Source of the DNA: Crotalaria pallida
Lineage: Eukaryota > Streptophyta > Magnoliopsida > Fabales > Fabaceae
DNA length: 64,000 nt
NCBI GenBank assembly: GCA_037953625.1
Contig: CM075651.1
Span: 163,937,501 to 164,001,500 of the forward strand
Direction: 5' to 3'
A program made the position numbers and the translations under genes. How positions within the stretch are numbered: the first letter of the stretch is position 1; each line of letters opens with the position of its first letter. This document shows, piece by piece, positions 1 through 12,948 of this stretch. Under the pieces are notes generated by a model. The model had not been told where the DNA came from and ran no database searches. It saw nothing but the letters and a program-made list of their open reading frames with translations.

Positions 1-89
1 TTCTTTGAATGCTTTAAAAACCACACACACAAAAAAAAATCATTTTGCTTATATTTAATTAACTCATCCTTTAGATAATTTATCTTGTA

Positions 90-367
90 CTCCCTCCGAT
101 TTTATATACAAAATCTTTTTGAGAAAATTTGCGCACACCAAAACAATGGGTTAATGTTGGTGGTTGCATTTGAAGTATAAACATTTAATATACTTTTTCC
201 AAAATTATCCATATAACTGTTATTGAGATTCTAAGAAGGGTTGAATTAATATGAATGTTTTTAGAAAGAAATAATCTAATAGTATTTGGAACTACTATAA
301 TAGAGTCTTAAAAATAGAACCAAAATGTTTTTCTAAAAGAGTCTTACATATAGAACCGGAAGAAATA
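90..367. repeat. Stowaway-type MITE, degenerate
   Basis: Begins with the motif CTCCCTCCG after TA and ends near a matching 'acatatagaaccgga' segment; the right end is decayed. The rest of 1-563 is AT-rich with no coding signal that I can see. Confidence 0.5.
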
Positions 368-563
368 TTTTTGTGGCATGCATCAAATACACTTTATTGG
401 TGTAAAAATTATTTATGATAGTAACTTTAACTATGAGTCCAAAAAAATATTTTTAAAAAATAGAAATCGGTATTGCTAACAGTGCCTTCGGAAATTCGTT
501 AACTAATCCATCAAGAAAAACTATGCATTAGAAATAAGAGTACTTGATATGTTAAATTTAATA

Positions 564-860
564 CTCCCTCCGGTCCTATGTATAGGGCATACTTAACCGT
601 ATTTCCCGGATCAAGGAAAGTAGTTAGTTTTATGAATTTTATGACAATATATTGTAACATTACAATTTTACCTCCTCCACTTTACTTGGAAAGTTCACAT
701 TCATTAATGAATAACAAAAAAAACATAGTTAGTCAAAACATTTAATAAGGTCAAAAAAGAGAAAAAACAATTAATGATGCATATGAAATATAAAGTGTCT
801 TATATATAGGACCAAAGATTTTTTTTCTAGAAGGTGCCCTATATATAGGACCAGAGGGAG
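564..860. repeat. Stowaway-like MITE, family A copy 1
   Basis: A 297-bp element bounded by TA (562-563 and 861-862). Terminal inverted repeats are CTCCCTCCGGTCCTA on the left and TAGGACCAGAGGGAG on the right. It matches copies at 1880-2177 (inverted) and 51245-51538 (same orientation). The TIR and TA target fit Tc1/mariner-type Stowaway MITEs. Confidence 0.85.
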
Positions 861-939
861 TATTTTTCAAGATAAAACTACCTCTTTTACTTCTTTAACT
901 AATATCCTAATCGCATTCTTTAACGTTTTCTTTACAAAC

Positions 940-1328
940 TACTTCCTTCGTCCCTATGTATAATATATTTTTTTGGTAGATTTTATGTTCATTAGGAAAG
1001 TTAATTAATTTAGTTAAAAGCTAAAAGTTGGCTAATTTAGTTAATACTACATCCGTCCCTGTATATAAGACCTGTTTCAGAGATTTCATGTCCATTAAGA
1101 AAATTGATTAATTTAGTTAATAGTATTGGAAATGTTAATATTTGATATATATTTGCAAAATTACCCTTATTAATATTATTGAAAATTTAAAAAGTGTTAA
1201 ATAAATAAGGATATTTGTAAAAAAAAAAAAGTAATTAATGATTACTATTAAAAATTGATATAAAATCTAATAAAAGGATAAATAAAAGTATAAAAAGGGA
1301 GGGTCTTGGACGGAGGGACTGAGGTAGT
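940..1328. repeat. Overlapping Stowaway MITE fragments
   Basis: Two successive MITE-like left ends ('ccttcgtccctatgtata' near 945 and 'catccgtccctgtatata' near 1050) share an internal segment reading 'attaagaaa..ttaatttagtta'. One right end, 'ggacggaggga', lies near 1310. This looks like a nested or tandem pair of decayed copies. No gene is seen from 1329 to 1879. Confidence 0.5.
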
Positions 1329-1879
1329 ATTATTGAAAATGGAAGAGAAAATTTATCCAAATAAAAAGTTAAAAGGAAAGTCAAAGTTTATCCAATAGTA
1401 ATACAGTAATAGAGAAATGTGTGTCCATTTTTGAAATGTGTGTCCATTGATTGATTGATACCCTCTCTAATAAATGGATTACTTGGTTTGGTTAGGCACC
1501 GTAATTCTTTTCTTCCGGCAAAGTGATACTCATACTATTCAACTCCTAGAATTAGAATCTCTATCAAGATTCAACTTCACTGGGATTCTGTCCACGTCAT
1601 CAACATTATCATTTTCCACCAATTGGCCCCATCGGAGGAAAAGCTTGCATAATAATTAATTAATGTGCCACCGTCCAAAATTCGACAAAATCCAATAAGA
1701 AAATGGAAATAATATAAATGATTTAGAAATTTATAAGCCTATAAACTTATGCATAAAATTATAACAATTATTATTTTCAAGTTAAAAAATTAAATAAAAG
1801 AATTTAAATGACAAATATCAAAATTCTAATATGTAGACTTATAAATATATCTCATCATGTCAATGGTTGATTATTATTA

Positions 1880-2177
1880 CTCCCTCTGGTCTTATATATA
1901 GGTCACATTTTAGAAAGTTTTCTTGGTCCTAATTATAAGTCACTTTATATTTTCTATGCATCATTTATTTATAATATTTTTCTTTTTTGCCCTTATTAAA
2001 TGATTTGATTATCTATGTGTTTTTTGTTGTTCATTAATGAGTGTGAATTTTCCAAGAAAAATTGAGTGGGTAAAATTGTAATGCTACAATATATTCTCGT
2101 AGAATTCATAAAACCAATCACTTTCCTTGCTATATGTAATTCGGTTAAGTATGTCCTATAATAAATACCGGAGGGAG
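1880..2177. repeat. Stowaway-like MITE, family A copy 2 (inverted)
   Basis: A 298-bp element in the opposite orientation to 564-860, with TA on both sides and CTCCCTCTGGTC at its left end. It lies about 200 bp upstream of the transcribed leader of the first choline kinase gene. A 62-codon frame inside it is part of the repeat, since the same peptide recurs in the copy at 51245-51538, and is not a gene. Confidence 0.85.
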
Positions 2178-2372
2178 TAAGCAAAGTGGAAATCAGCTAT
2201 AAGTGATTAGACAAGATCTTACTTATTTTCTTTGGTTTTCCACGGAAAAAAGAAAAGAAAAAAGAAAAAAAAGAAAAGGTTCCTTCTTTACAAGTTTTAG
2301 TTTTTCTTTGGCTGGTTCCTTATTTTGACTTCATCTCATCATATCACATTATAAAAGTTGATTAGTGTCCGT

Positions 2373-2374
<2 letters not shown>

Positions 2375-2410
<36 letters not shown>
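2375..2410 (+). repeat. (CT)18 microsatellite in CK1 leader
   Basis: Thirty-six bases of uninterrupted CT just upstream of the probable 5' UTR of the first choline kinase gene. CT-rich tracts are common in plant core promoters and leaders, so its length may affect expression; that is inference. Confidence 0.9.
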
Positions 2411-2412
<2 letters not shown>

Positions 2413-3056
2413 TTCTCTCAGCAGCTTCTCCGTTTCACACTCCTTTTACTACCGTTCCTTAGTTCTCATTTCTCTGTTTCAAAGGTAAGTTTTTTGTATC
2501 ATTAATTCTGCTTTTAATCTTTCTGATTTTCTATTTCTAATTATTATTTTTTTTTTAATTTTCTGTTCTGTTAATTGAGTGAGTGAGTGATCGTTCTTAA
2601 TATTTTAGATTCCTCTCTTTCTTTGTATTGCATGCTTTCAGCTCTGACTTGAACTTCTCTGCTTATCTTATCTCTGGTGAGATTGATTCTCTGATCTCAA
2701 TTCAACCCTTTTCTTTCTCTTTATCTCATGAAAATTATAAATTTCTTTTATCAAGTTTTTCTTTTTCTGCAAATGGGTTCTTAAATTTTCACTCTTCTTT
2801 ATGTGTTCTCCATGTTTCAATCAGTGAACTTAGTGTCTTCCAGCTTTAACATTCTCTGTTTATTAGGTGAGTTTCTTAAATCCCAAATCCATTTATTAAA
2901 AAAATTAAAAATTTGACACAGGATCATCTATTATGATGTTTTCTCGCAATTGGGTCATCAATTTTATTTTATTTTTCTGCGTGTTTGAGAATAACTTAAC
3001 ACTGTGTTTCAATTTTCCCTTGTTTTTCTACCAAGGCCTTTGATCTTTGACCAAAG
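2411..3056 (+). promoter_or_regulatory. CK1 5' leader with probable UTR intron
   Basis: A pyrimidine-rich leader ends in 'tttcaaag' followed by a strong donor, gtaagt, at 2485. A T-rich stretch leads to an acceptor at 3034-3035 ('taccaag'), 21 bp before the ATG. Both choline kinase copies share 'gaccaaagatgg' across the ATG, and the second also has a tag acceptor about 44 bp upstream. The UTR intron of about 550 bp is therefore supported by position and consensus, not by transcript data. Confidence 0.6.
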
Positions 3057-6000
3057 ATGGCCATAAAGACAATTGAATTGTTCAAAGGGTGTGGATCCAA
3101 TGAAGAGATAATGGAAGTTCTTTCGGCGGTGGCTGCAGATTTGGGGGATGTCATCGACGATGTGAATTCCTTGGCAGTGATCCCTTTGAAGGGAGCAATG
3201 ACTAATGAGGTTTTCCAGATAAACTGGCCAACCAAAAGTAGTGATGGTAATCTCAGAACGGTTCTGGTTCGATTGTACGGTGAAGGTGTTGAGGTGTTCT
3301 TTGATAGGGAGGTTGAAATCCAAACCTTTGAGTGCATGTCACAGCACGGTCAGGGCCCACGCCTTCTTGGCCGGTTCACCTCCGGCAGGGTTGAGGAGTT
3401 CATTCATGCCAGAGTATGTTATTCTCTTCTAACATGATTGTCACGTGTGTTAGCACAATTATCATTGCCAAGCATATATTATAAAAAGTGGCTGCTATTA
3501 TTATATCTATCAATTTAAAGAATATGTGCTTAATTTAGAGTCACATGAGCTCTTTTACTTGTTGCTTTATTATATTGATTAATTTAAAGAATATATGATT
3601 AAGTTAAAGTCACATAAGTTTTTTGTTTCATGTTCTAACATGATTGTCATGTGTGCTAGTACAATTATCATTGCCAAGTATATTATAAAAGTGGTTGCTA
3701 TTACTGTATTGATTTATTTAAAGAATATATGAATAATTTAAAGTCACATAAGCTCTTTTTGTTACATGTTGCTTAATTATTTTATTTGAAAAATTTATTT
3801 TGATCCTGGTTCTACCTTTTTGTTATTTTATTATCTTTTTCCTTTGGAGGAATGGAGGGTTAGCATTTCCAAAGGTATCCTTTTAATTTAGAAGCATGAT
3901 CTTTTTGAAATCACATTGAATGGTGTTGAGCATTGGAGATCAGGTGTCCAAAGGTTATTATATTACCATTCTGTTCTTTTTTTTTTTTTCATAATTCTTT
4001 CCTTGAATGATACAGTATTTCTTACTGTAATACTAATAAAGAATTAATAAAATAAATGCTTATTTTACAGGGCATCAGGAAATTATCTTGTACAGAAGGA
4101 AAGATAGCCTGGGAAAGTCTTTTTCCCATCTATTTCAGTATTTGCCTTTATTTTAATATAGACATAAAAATGGCAACATAGCTTGTAGATTAAGAGTTGT
4201 ATAATTTTGGTGTAACAATCAACTCAAAATAAACAATGTTTTGTTTTACTTATTTATAGTTTAGTTGTTAGGGTTTCTGCCTAAACATACTGTTACATTT
4301 TGTATCTGGGGCTTGTTGCTGGGATGTTTTCCTTGTCTGCCTGAAACATACTATCACCTTTTGTATAAGACTGAAAGGCTTTATATAGAAACAATACAAC
4401 AAATGAAATATATATACTTTATTAAAATCAGAAAAGCCTAATTATATATATGATTCCTCTCTAATTCGTTCCTTTTCAATGTCCATATGGATTAAAGTCA
4501 ACTCGAAGATGATGAATTTGACAAGCTATGAGAATTGTGCATAACACGTTTTCTTTTTTTTTTTTGGGGGGACTTTTAGACACTCTCCGCTCCTGACCTC
4601 CGCGGCCCTGAAATATCTGCTTTGATAGCGACTAAGATGAGGGAGTTTCACAATCTTCATATGCCCGGTGCAAAGAAGGCTCAGCTTTGGCAGAGAGTGA
4701 GGTAACACTAGGTCCACCCAATCTTCAAAATCCTTTTTATTGCTTTGCAGAATTATATGAATCTCTCTCTCCATATTTTACTAGGAAATGGGTTAACCAT
4801 GCCAAAAGTTTGTGCTCCCCAAAGGATGCCAAGAATTTTGGCTTGGACAAACTAGATGCTGAAATAGATATGCTGGAGGTCTTGTTATCTGAAGGAGATC
4901 AAGAGATTGGTTTTTGTCACAATGACCTACAATACGGTAACATAATGATAGATGAAGAGACAAGATCAATCACTTTAATTGTAAGCTATCTTTGCTATAT
5001 TATCATTATATATTCAGTCTTAACTTTTAAGCCTTGTTGCTGCACCTTTTTCAAATTGTATTGCAATACAGTAAAATTCTCCAAGTGAACCATCCTGTGA
5101 TCGCCTCATGAATGAGTGTGAAGCAGAAAACCTGCTAGTTTTTTCCATGCAGTATTTAAACCTGAGATGTGCAATGTCCTCTTTATATTGATGAACTTTT
5201 ACGGTCTAGTTTTTTCTTCGTAAGAATAGGTATGAATCTTTTGTTAAAAGTAATCTTTTGAGCCTGGCATTTGTGGTCTTCAATTATTTTTCTTTCAATT
5301 TTGTTATTCCAGCAGTGGAGCTATAACACTGAGAAGTTGTTCATGATTGTAAATTCGTAATAATCATGAGCTTTGCACCATGTCAATTTATTTTTGAAAG
5401 TCAATGGCATGTCAAATGTAATGGGATTATGATGACAGATACTACCTCTTTCATATTCACTTTGTCTTTCATCTCTCATCAGTCATATCTTTTACAGTAA
5501 ACTTATTTTCATTCCTATTGTTTATGATACAGGACTACGAATATGCCAGTTACAATCCTATTGCATATGACCTAGCGAATCATTTCTGTGAAATGGCAGC
5601 AAATTACCACAGTGACAATCCTCATGCTCTTGACTATAGTAAATATCCTGGTAAAGTAATTCTTGATACATTTTACAGCCTGTATTATATTTCTACAGTG
5701 GTCATTGGGCATCCCTACTTTATGTTTATTGATATCACTCTGCATTGCTGACATTCCAACTTGCATATGGTACACCAGGTCCGGAGGAGCGTCGAAGGTT
5801 TATCCATATTTATTTGAGTTCAGAAGGTTAGTCCACTGGCAAATTCACTCCTACCAATACGTATGGTTGGCATGGATATTGCTATAAAGTCTATAATCTA
5901 TTATGTGGTAATTAAAATCCTCAGCATAATGAATAAACGTGTTCTACAATTTTGATGACTTTTTATATGTGATACAGAGTACTCTTCAGCATCTTTTTTT

Positions 6001-6736
6001 TTAAATTGGGGTTATGCATATAGCGCATCCATATGTGATTATGTCTTGATGAAATTTCAATTGCATAGATGAATTAGAAGCAAATGAGGAAGAACATATT
6101 TCTCCAATTTAAACTTACATATCCCTAAACACCCTTAGACTAGTCATTCGGACAGTCAGAATACTTCACATAAGCTTGCGTAACGCTGTTTAATTTATGC
6201 ATAATTTGTTGGCTAATTATCCAATTTTCTCATGCACTCTTCTGTTTCTTCGATGTAATAAAGAATAGTTCCACATTGACCAAAGTTATCTCACGTTTAA
6301 CCCTTCAAAATCTTATTGTAAATCATATCTTGAAAGACAACGCTACTGAATTTCGTACATGTTTTCGAATTTTATTTGGAAACTTGTGCACAGGCAAGAC
6401 ACCAAGCAACATTGAAGTGGAGCAGCTGGCAAATGTTGCAGAAAAATACACTCTTGCAAACCATCTATTTTGGGGCTTGTGGGGAGTTATTTCGGTAAGC
6501 TTTTTCGTTTTATATATGGGTTAATTCGAAAAGGTTACTTACATGGTTACATCTGTGTGCTAAGTATATCTCTTTGTGCTGTGCAGAGTTATGTCAATAC
6601 AATCGACTTCAACTACAAGGAATATGCAAGGCAGCGGTTTCAGCAATACTGGTTAAAGAAGCCTACTTTATTAGGCTTACCAAGCAGCATATCCCAAGAT
6701 GGAATTGTCGATAGTCTGCCCCTACCTTTGGCATGA
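3057..6736 (+). CDS. Choline/ethanolamine kinase, paralog 1 (CK1)
   Basis: Cytosolic kinase that transfers the ATP gamma-phosphate to choline and/or ethanolamine, the first step of the CDP-choline (Kennedy) route to membrane phospholipids. Seven coding exons: 3057-3413, 4580-4701, 4785-4980, 5533-5650, 5779-5826, 6394-6494, 6587-6736. All introns are GT-AG, and the phases join into one open frame of 363 aa, the usual family length. N-terminal LKGAMTNEVF (about 44-53) is the ATP-loop region. Brenner's phosphotransferase motif HNDLQYGN is at 205-212 with catalytic Asp207, and the choline-kinase motif starting DYEYAS has the metal-binding Asp at 226. The C-terminus (KEYARQRFQQYW) is typical. The start MAIKTIELF matches the second copy and follows an in-frame-free leader. 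No broken residue was seen, so it is probably functional. Choline versus ethanolamine preference cannot be read from sequence. Confidence 0.93.
3420..3770 (+). repeat. Tandem duplication inside CK1 intron 1
   Basis: A segment of about 140 bp starting 'ttctaacatgattgtca' near 3426 recurs near 3632 with 'attatcattgccaag' and 'taaagaatat' in the same order. A shorter third piece lies at about 3570-3620. A related stretch is in intron 1 of the second kinase gene near 26595, so the unit predates the gene duplication. Confidence 0.75.
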
Positions 6737-7799
6737 TTGCAGCTTGTCTTTGTGAAGTTTAGCTTAGTATGTACTATTCAGTAATAATATTCATTTTCTA
6801 AGCAGCATGTATGTAAATAATGTATAACTAAAAATGTGATTTTCTTCCTTTTTTGAAGGTAAAAATGTGTGATGTAGTTTTGACAGTTTTTACTAAAATT
6901 TGCATAGCATTCCCTCTCTTATGGGATTGGGTTGAGGAATGGAAATTGAGAATTCCTAGTTATGTCATGTCATTTGCAAGAGCTGGCTACTAGCTTAGGG
7001 AATGAAATCTATGGTATGCAAACAGAGAGAGCAGCTATATTTCTGATCTGATATGGCCACTTTGGCTCCACCATCTTAATGTTTGCATAGCATTCATTAC
7101 CTATTATTTGTTGGAATACATGTTTTAGTTTTGATATCTTCATCTCATCTCATGTAACAAATTAGTGTCACTTGTTGTTTGTTCGTTGTTGTGACAAATT
7201 TGAGTTCCCTCTCTTCTGTGAAAAACAAAGCAAATTATTGAACTAGTAAATACAATGAGAAGTGTAGAAAGAAGAATCAGCCTTACAAACAATTAAACAT
7301 CACCTTGCAAAACTCTCTGATATGATTGTCTAGCAATAATATACACATAGAGAATACATACATACATATGCATGCATGCATGCATATATATATATAAGTA
7401 CTGTATATGCTCAATTCCAATTTATGCTCTGAATATGAAAACATGTGTTGTCTAAGTAGAGCATGTATGCTCAAGCTATGTAATTAATATCTTACAGCAA
7501 ACCTATTCCCTTCTTGTGCTCACCCCTACCTTCAATCCATTTGCTCGATTCAAAACTAACATCATTGAGTTTAAAATGAAAAAAGGCTACAAAATCTCTC
7601 AATTTTATAACTGTATCATTTTAAAAAAAAAAAATGAATTCAAATTTTAAAAATAATGAAATAGGCTGATAGCTTGGTTAGTAGAACTGTGAACATGTTC
7701 AATTACTAATATTTTTTATAATCAATTTTAAAATGTAAGTTATGAATTACTGATATATGCATATATTTATATTATTTGATTTTTATTAAAATAACTAGC
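6737..7799. other. CK1 3' flank, no gene
   Basis: AT-rich sequence after the CK1 stop, probably its 3' UTR at first. It contains a short tgca/(TA) microsatellite at about 7369-7395. No exon, RNA gene or TIR pair was recognised. Confidence 0.6.
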
Positions 7800-8240
7800 A
7801 GGTCAAGTTCAAAAGACCTTTACAATGATTCTTGAACCTGTAAATAATCACATATTAGTCCTTGACTTTGTGAGCAACGGCTAAATTGATTTATGATATC
7901 AAAATTCCAAATTATTTCCCAACATAGCAACGTGAGTCACTTTAGTCCTTGTCGTTAGTGGTCCACAAAGTTAAAGACTAATTTGACTGATACTCACAAT
8001 CTTAGGGATTAATTTGATTGATAGTCAACGATCTTTGTTGTTGTTGTTTTGTTTTTTTTTTTATTGCCAAAATGACTTTGTCTTGACCATTCCGTTAGTC
8101 CACGTTAAGGATCACTAATGACTCTTAACATCGGGGACTAATGCGACTCATATTTTCCTTATCTCAAGGACCAATTTGAAATTCAAAAATCTCAGAGACT
8201 AAATTGATGTATGGTCATAAAGTCAAGAATAAGTAAAACC
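7800..8240. repeat. Dispersed repeat, family B copy 1
   Basis: A roughly 430-bp sequence with recurring phrases such as 'gagtcactttagtccttg', 'ggactaat' and 'ccgttagtccac'. A diverged copy in the same orientation lies at about 27185-27560, inside intron 1 of CK2. The boundaries are not sharp, and no coding capacity is seen. Confidence 0.65.
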
Positions 8241-9359
8241 TATTTTAGTTAAATAGAGTCTTAAAAGATAAGGCATGACCAATTTATAATTTTAGTTAAA
8301 TAGAGTCTTAAATAATCAAATTGGGCCTTAATTACTGTAATGATGTTAAACTTTTATTGGTAGAGTAATTTGATAGAGGATTAAATTTAAATTTTTTTTT
8401 AAAGGGAAGGATCAAATTTAAACTAAATAAGTTACCTAGTTAATAGTTATACACTTCTAATTGGTTAAAGATATAATCTTTTGGACTCTAAGCTAAAGTC
8501 TGTACTTGTTTGGAGCGTAGATAACAATCAGCTTAATTCATAAAAAAATAATAATAATAATAATAATAATGATAACAATCAGCTAAAGCTAAAAACCTTT
8601 GTCTATACTTGTGTGGAATGGAGATACAATCAGCTCTAGGAAAATAATCAAAATATACACATTATCTCTGCTGAAAGATACTCTCTCCGATTTTATTTTC
8701 ATAAAAAATAGTAATTCATCATTCATTTCACACTTATTAATAAAATTAGTTGAGTGCATTTAATTTGTTCAAATTAATAAAAAAAAATATGATTATTTAA
8801 AAAAAATTATATTAGAAATAAAACAAAAATTAAATAAGACAACCAATTTATGAAAACATTTTAAAAATAATTATATTAGAAATAAAAAATTCTTAATTTT
8901 TATATTTAAAATCAAAATAAATATAATATTTTTTGGGTGCAATAATACAAGATTTTTGACTTCTAAACTCGTGCCAGTGTGAGTATGATGGACCATAATG
9001 TTACTTTATCCGTTTATAAGTAATACTATATCCTAAGATTATAAACGAATTTTAAGAAATAATTAAATAACGTAAGAATTTGAAATATTTCAATTATAAT
9101 AATGTTTTTATTTAATCATTATTTAAGAGAAATAAAAATATTAAAAATAAAAAAAAGTGTAATAAATAAAAATATATTAAAAAAATAACATTAATTATAT
9201 ATTACATTATACTAGTAAAATACAGTGACAATAAATATGAAACATATGCGGACAAAAACTCCATCAACATTATACTCCATTAGCTGATGCATTTAAAAGA
9301 GGGACCTCCATTAGCCGATGCATTTAAGGCTGATGGGAAGGCTGATATCTACTTTTGTC
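8241..9359. other. AT-rich spacer with MITE pieces
   Basis: No gene. An (AAT)n run lies at about 8546-8569. A Stowaway-like element with left end 'ctctctccgattttatttt' occupies about 8671-8935 and is related to about 10012-10295. A third short MITE-like end, 'ttatccgtttataag', lies near 9004. Confidence 0.5.
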
Positions 9360-9998
9360 TAGAGCAGTCGAAACGGGTCGGCCCGCCCGGGTGCGGGCCA
9401 TAACGGGCCAAGGCTAAATAGCCCGTGTACAAAGTAAGTAAGCAATCATGAAACCCAAACCCGCACTATACCGGGCTGCGGGCTTGTGCGGGCCGGCCCG
9501 CATAATTTTTTCCCAATTTTTTTTTTAAATTTTACAACAAAAAAAAAACCAATCCCTGTTTGCACAAAAAAAATTAAAAAAAATATGAAGGAAAATGGAA
9601 TTCAAAATTAGTACTGTTTACTAAAAATAACTAAATACTTCTCCTCACCACATTACATTTATGAATGCCCTAAGATACAATGACATAATAACAATAACAA
9701 AAACAATATTGCTCGATTGTTCAGCGCAGCGCAGACACAATCCCATTCCCAACAAAAACTATATTCCAACAGTAGTAATATCAAGTATTTTGATTTGCAA
9801 ACTTTTACCCTAATCTTAATACCGGGCTGAAACCCGGACGGGTAAACCCGGCCCGGGCCCGGTTTTTTTTTAGGCCCGGACGGTCCGGGCTAATACACCC
9901 GGGTTACTTTTATGTGTCAAATTATGACACTCAAGCCCGTACTTACCCTGGGTTTTTTGGCCCGGCCCGCATCGGCCCGGCCCATTTTGACAGCTCTA
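9360..9998. mobile_element. hAT-type MITE with GC-rich ends
   Basis: A 639-bp element with 8-bp target duplication CTTTTGTC (9352-9359 and 9999-10006). TIRs begin TAGAGCAGTCGAAACGGG on the left; the right end, complemented, reads TAGAGCTGTCAAAATGGG. Subterminal regions are full of GGCCCG words while the middle is AT-rich. The 8-bp duplication and TIR fit the hAT superfamily; no transposase is present. The 66-codon frame at its right end is not a gene. Confidence 0.88.
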
Positions 9999-10006
9999 CT
10001 TTTGTC

Positions 10007-11540
10007 AAACCCTTCCTTCGGTCTTATTTTCAAGAAAAAAATTAATTATATATATATATATATATATATTAAGGAAGTTAGATGTGCGCATTTAATTTTT
10101 TTAAATTTATAAAAAAATAGACTAATTTAATAAATTTACATTAGGAATGAAATAAAAATTAAATGATTCAACCACTTTATAGAAATATTTTAAAAATAAT
10201 TGTATTGAAAATAGAAAATTAGCTAATTTTTCTTATATTTAAGACCTTTAGTTAAACTTTTTTTTTTTTAAACTTATAATTGAGACTAAAGGAAGTATAG
10301 TAGCCATGCAATAATTAGGTTGAATTTAATCTGATTTCAGCACGTTTTAGCAATGCAATGAGTACGACGAGTCACCAAATTTTTTATCCACTCACATATT
10401 CAACATACATGCACTACATTTTTAGGTCTTGTTTGATAAATAGCTGATTCAAACATTTATGACAGATAAAAGCTTAATAATATATGAGACCTTATGATAT
10501 AGTACTTTAAGAATTTTACATAAATTAAAAAAATTATTTAATACTTCAATTTTAAAGACAAAAATAGTCAATTTTACTCTATTATTTATTTATTCTCACA
10601 CTACATTAATTATCACACATTTCACATATTTTAAAAACATTTAAAAACAAAGTTAAAGTTAGAAAAAAATAATTAATGCATCATTGAATTCTTAAAGCAA
10701 TAAATAATTTGAAACAAATTGAAAATGCTAAAACGACAATAAAATTGGAGCGGAGAGGATAATAAGTATACTCATGATTTAATAAATCATTGATGCATAC
10801 TTTAGAAAATGATTACTCCCTTTGTTCTTATATATAAGATCATTTTGAGACTTTTATTTTGTCCCCTCTACGCAAGTTGCTCCAATCTGCAATATGAATG
10901 AACACAAACATGTAAAGAAGAGAAAAAAGCTTATTAGAAGGATGAGTTATTTTGTTCTAAGGAGAAAAAAGAAAAAGCAATTGAAGAAAGGTGTTAACAG
11001 GAAAAGCTTTTCGTTTCACACTTGTCGGAAAGATATATATTTTTTATTCCAACAAGTTTAAGATGGAAGAGCCTTCCGATACCTTAAAGATGGAAAGAAT
11101 TAAAATATTGAAGTCTTTTTTGTCATTGAAAATATAAAATGAGGACAAAAAACTCGAACATGGGGCCAAAAATCAAAACTCCAATTATACAAGCAAAAAT
11201 TTGGGTTTGATCTGGTTTGGCTGACGATTGGGTTTATATATCTTAATTTTCATTAAAAAAATATATAAATCTAAATAGATAAAAAGTAACATTAACATAC
11301 TAAGTTATTAAGTTATTTTAAAAAAAAAGATAAAAAAATAAAATTGGGTCCTTATCTTATGTATACCATACTAAATTACTAACATAACAATTAATATTTG
11401 TTAAAAAATAATTTAAAATAAATCTGGATTAACGGGTTAAGTTAATTAATCGGTTTTTAAAATATCATACTCAAAATTCAACCCATAATTGATCTGGATG
11501 ATGAAAAAAACCCAACCCAATCCGTTGAATCGATCAACTC
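10007..11540. other. AT-rich spacer with decayed MITEs
   Basis: No gene. It contains an (AT)n run near 10048-10069, a Stowaway-like copy at about 10012-10295 related to the one near 8671, and a truncated MITE end, 'ctccctttgttcttatata', near 10814. Confidence 0.5.
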
Positions 11541-11606
11541 AGGCCCGACCCAGGGGCAGGGCAATAAGGGCGCCCGCCCTGGGCCCATGACTTTTAGGGG
11601 CCCAAA

Positions 11607-11641
<35 letters not shown>

Positions 11642-11992
11642 GTTAGAATTATTTAACATAAATGGTACCTAGGCCAGTTGGTTAGCGAGATTTATAATTC
11701 CTCCTGTGACTATAGTTCTAGTCCCACCATCGACATTTTTTTTAATTATTTATTATATATTGTCCTTTTTACTGTGATCACGTTGAATGCAAATTTTATT
11801 TTATTTTTTCCATTTTTATTATGAGTCATACTTAACTATATTATAAAGATTAAGAGAAATTTTATTCAAACTTTATATAAATTTTATTCAAACTTTATTT
11901 TTCAAATTTTATTTATTTATAAGTTTTTTATAGTTTAAGGGGCCCCAAAAAAATTTTTCACCCTGAGCCTATAACATGCCAGGACCGGGCCT
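11541..11992. mobile_element. MITE with AGGCCCG ends
   Basis: A 452-bp element flanked by a 10-bp direct repeat CGATCAACTC (11531-11540 and 11993-12002). Ends are AGGCCCGACCC and GGACCGGGCCT. It contains an (AT)n run and a stretch near 11650-11700 ('ccagttggttagcgag') that recalls a tRNA-derived A box. Similar in size and style to 21379-21820. A 9-10 bp duplication could also suit a Mutator-type element, so the superfamily is uncertain. Confidence 0.75.
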
Positions 11993-12588
11993 CGATCAAC
12001 TCGCAAAATATGGGTTTGTTAGTTTGGATTTGACGGATTCGTATATCAATTTGGATCCGCTGACACCACCCTTGGTACCAATGAAGGTAGGAAGAAATAA
12101 ATAAAACTATGAAAGGTTTTAGGCTTGACACCATTTCCCATTCGATGAAAATAAAACAAGGTAATTGAAGTTTAGAAACTCCCTTCGATGAGACTCGAAG
12201 TTAGGCAGGAAGTAAAAATCGATTGAAATTCAAGTGGATTGATCTAGCTAATGATAAATGGTTGGGTGCGGAAAGAATTTGAGGTCTCAAGTATGAAACT
12301 CATCAATCTTTAGCGTGACAATAATTTTTGAAAAGGTACTATATTGTTTACAACTCATGATGTTTGATGGATTAATCTGAGCATACAAAATGAACCGAAA
12401 ACACCACTTAATGTCAATGACCCCAAAAAAATAAAAAATAAAAACCACTAGAGAAAGCTGCATAAGTTGTCCGCATCACATAAGCCTTTAATATGGACTT
12501 ATGAAAACATGACAAAAAGAGTTTATATTTTGATATAAATCACTTTTATAAGTTATCTCAAACACTTCATTTTAACAGTTAAGTATTC

Positions 12589-12856
12589 ACTCCGATCATA
12601 TTTATAAGATCTTTTTGGAATTTTTATTATGGTCATATTTATAAGATCCCTTTTCAATTTTCAATAGCATTTAATTACTTCTTTTCACTAACGCTCCTAT
12701 AAAATCAACACTTTTTAGAGTTCCAATCATAATTATAGGGGTAGTTTTGAAAAAGTATATTAAATTTTCACATTTTCAATGTCACTAACAAATTTATTCA
12801 CTTTCCTTGATGAGAATGAAAAACCCCAAAAAAATCTTATAAATAGGACTGGAGGA
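12589..12856. repeat. Stowaway-like MITE, family C
   Basis: The left end 'cactccgatcatatttataagatc' type sequence pairs with a right end 'cttataaataggactggagg'. The interior ('ttactt..ttcacta..ctcctataa') matches family C copies at 22533, 23459, 31615 and 62987. The rest of 12003-12948 shows no gene. Confidence 0.65.
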
Positions 12857-12948
12857 AATATATTATAAAATAAACCAAAATAAATTTAAAACAAGTAGTT
12901 CCAAATGTCATCTTATTCAAATGAAGTAATTAAGAAGCAATGGCCACT

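Noticed and set aside
1996..2184. 62-codon minus-strand frame, with a matching frame at 51207-51425
   Set aside because: The similarity of the two peptides comes from both lying in copies of the same MITE; there is no start context or domain.
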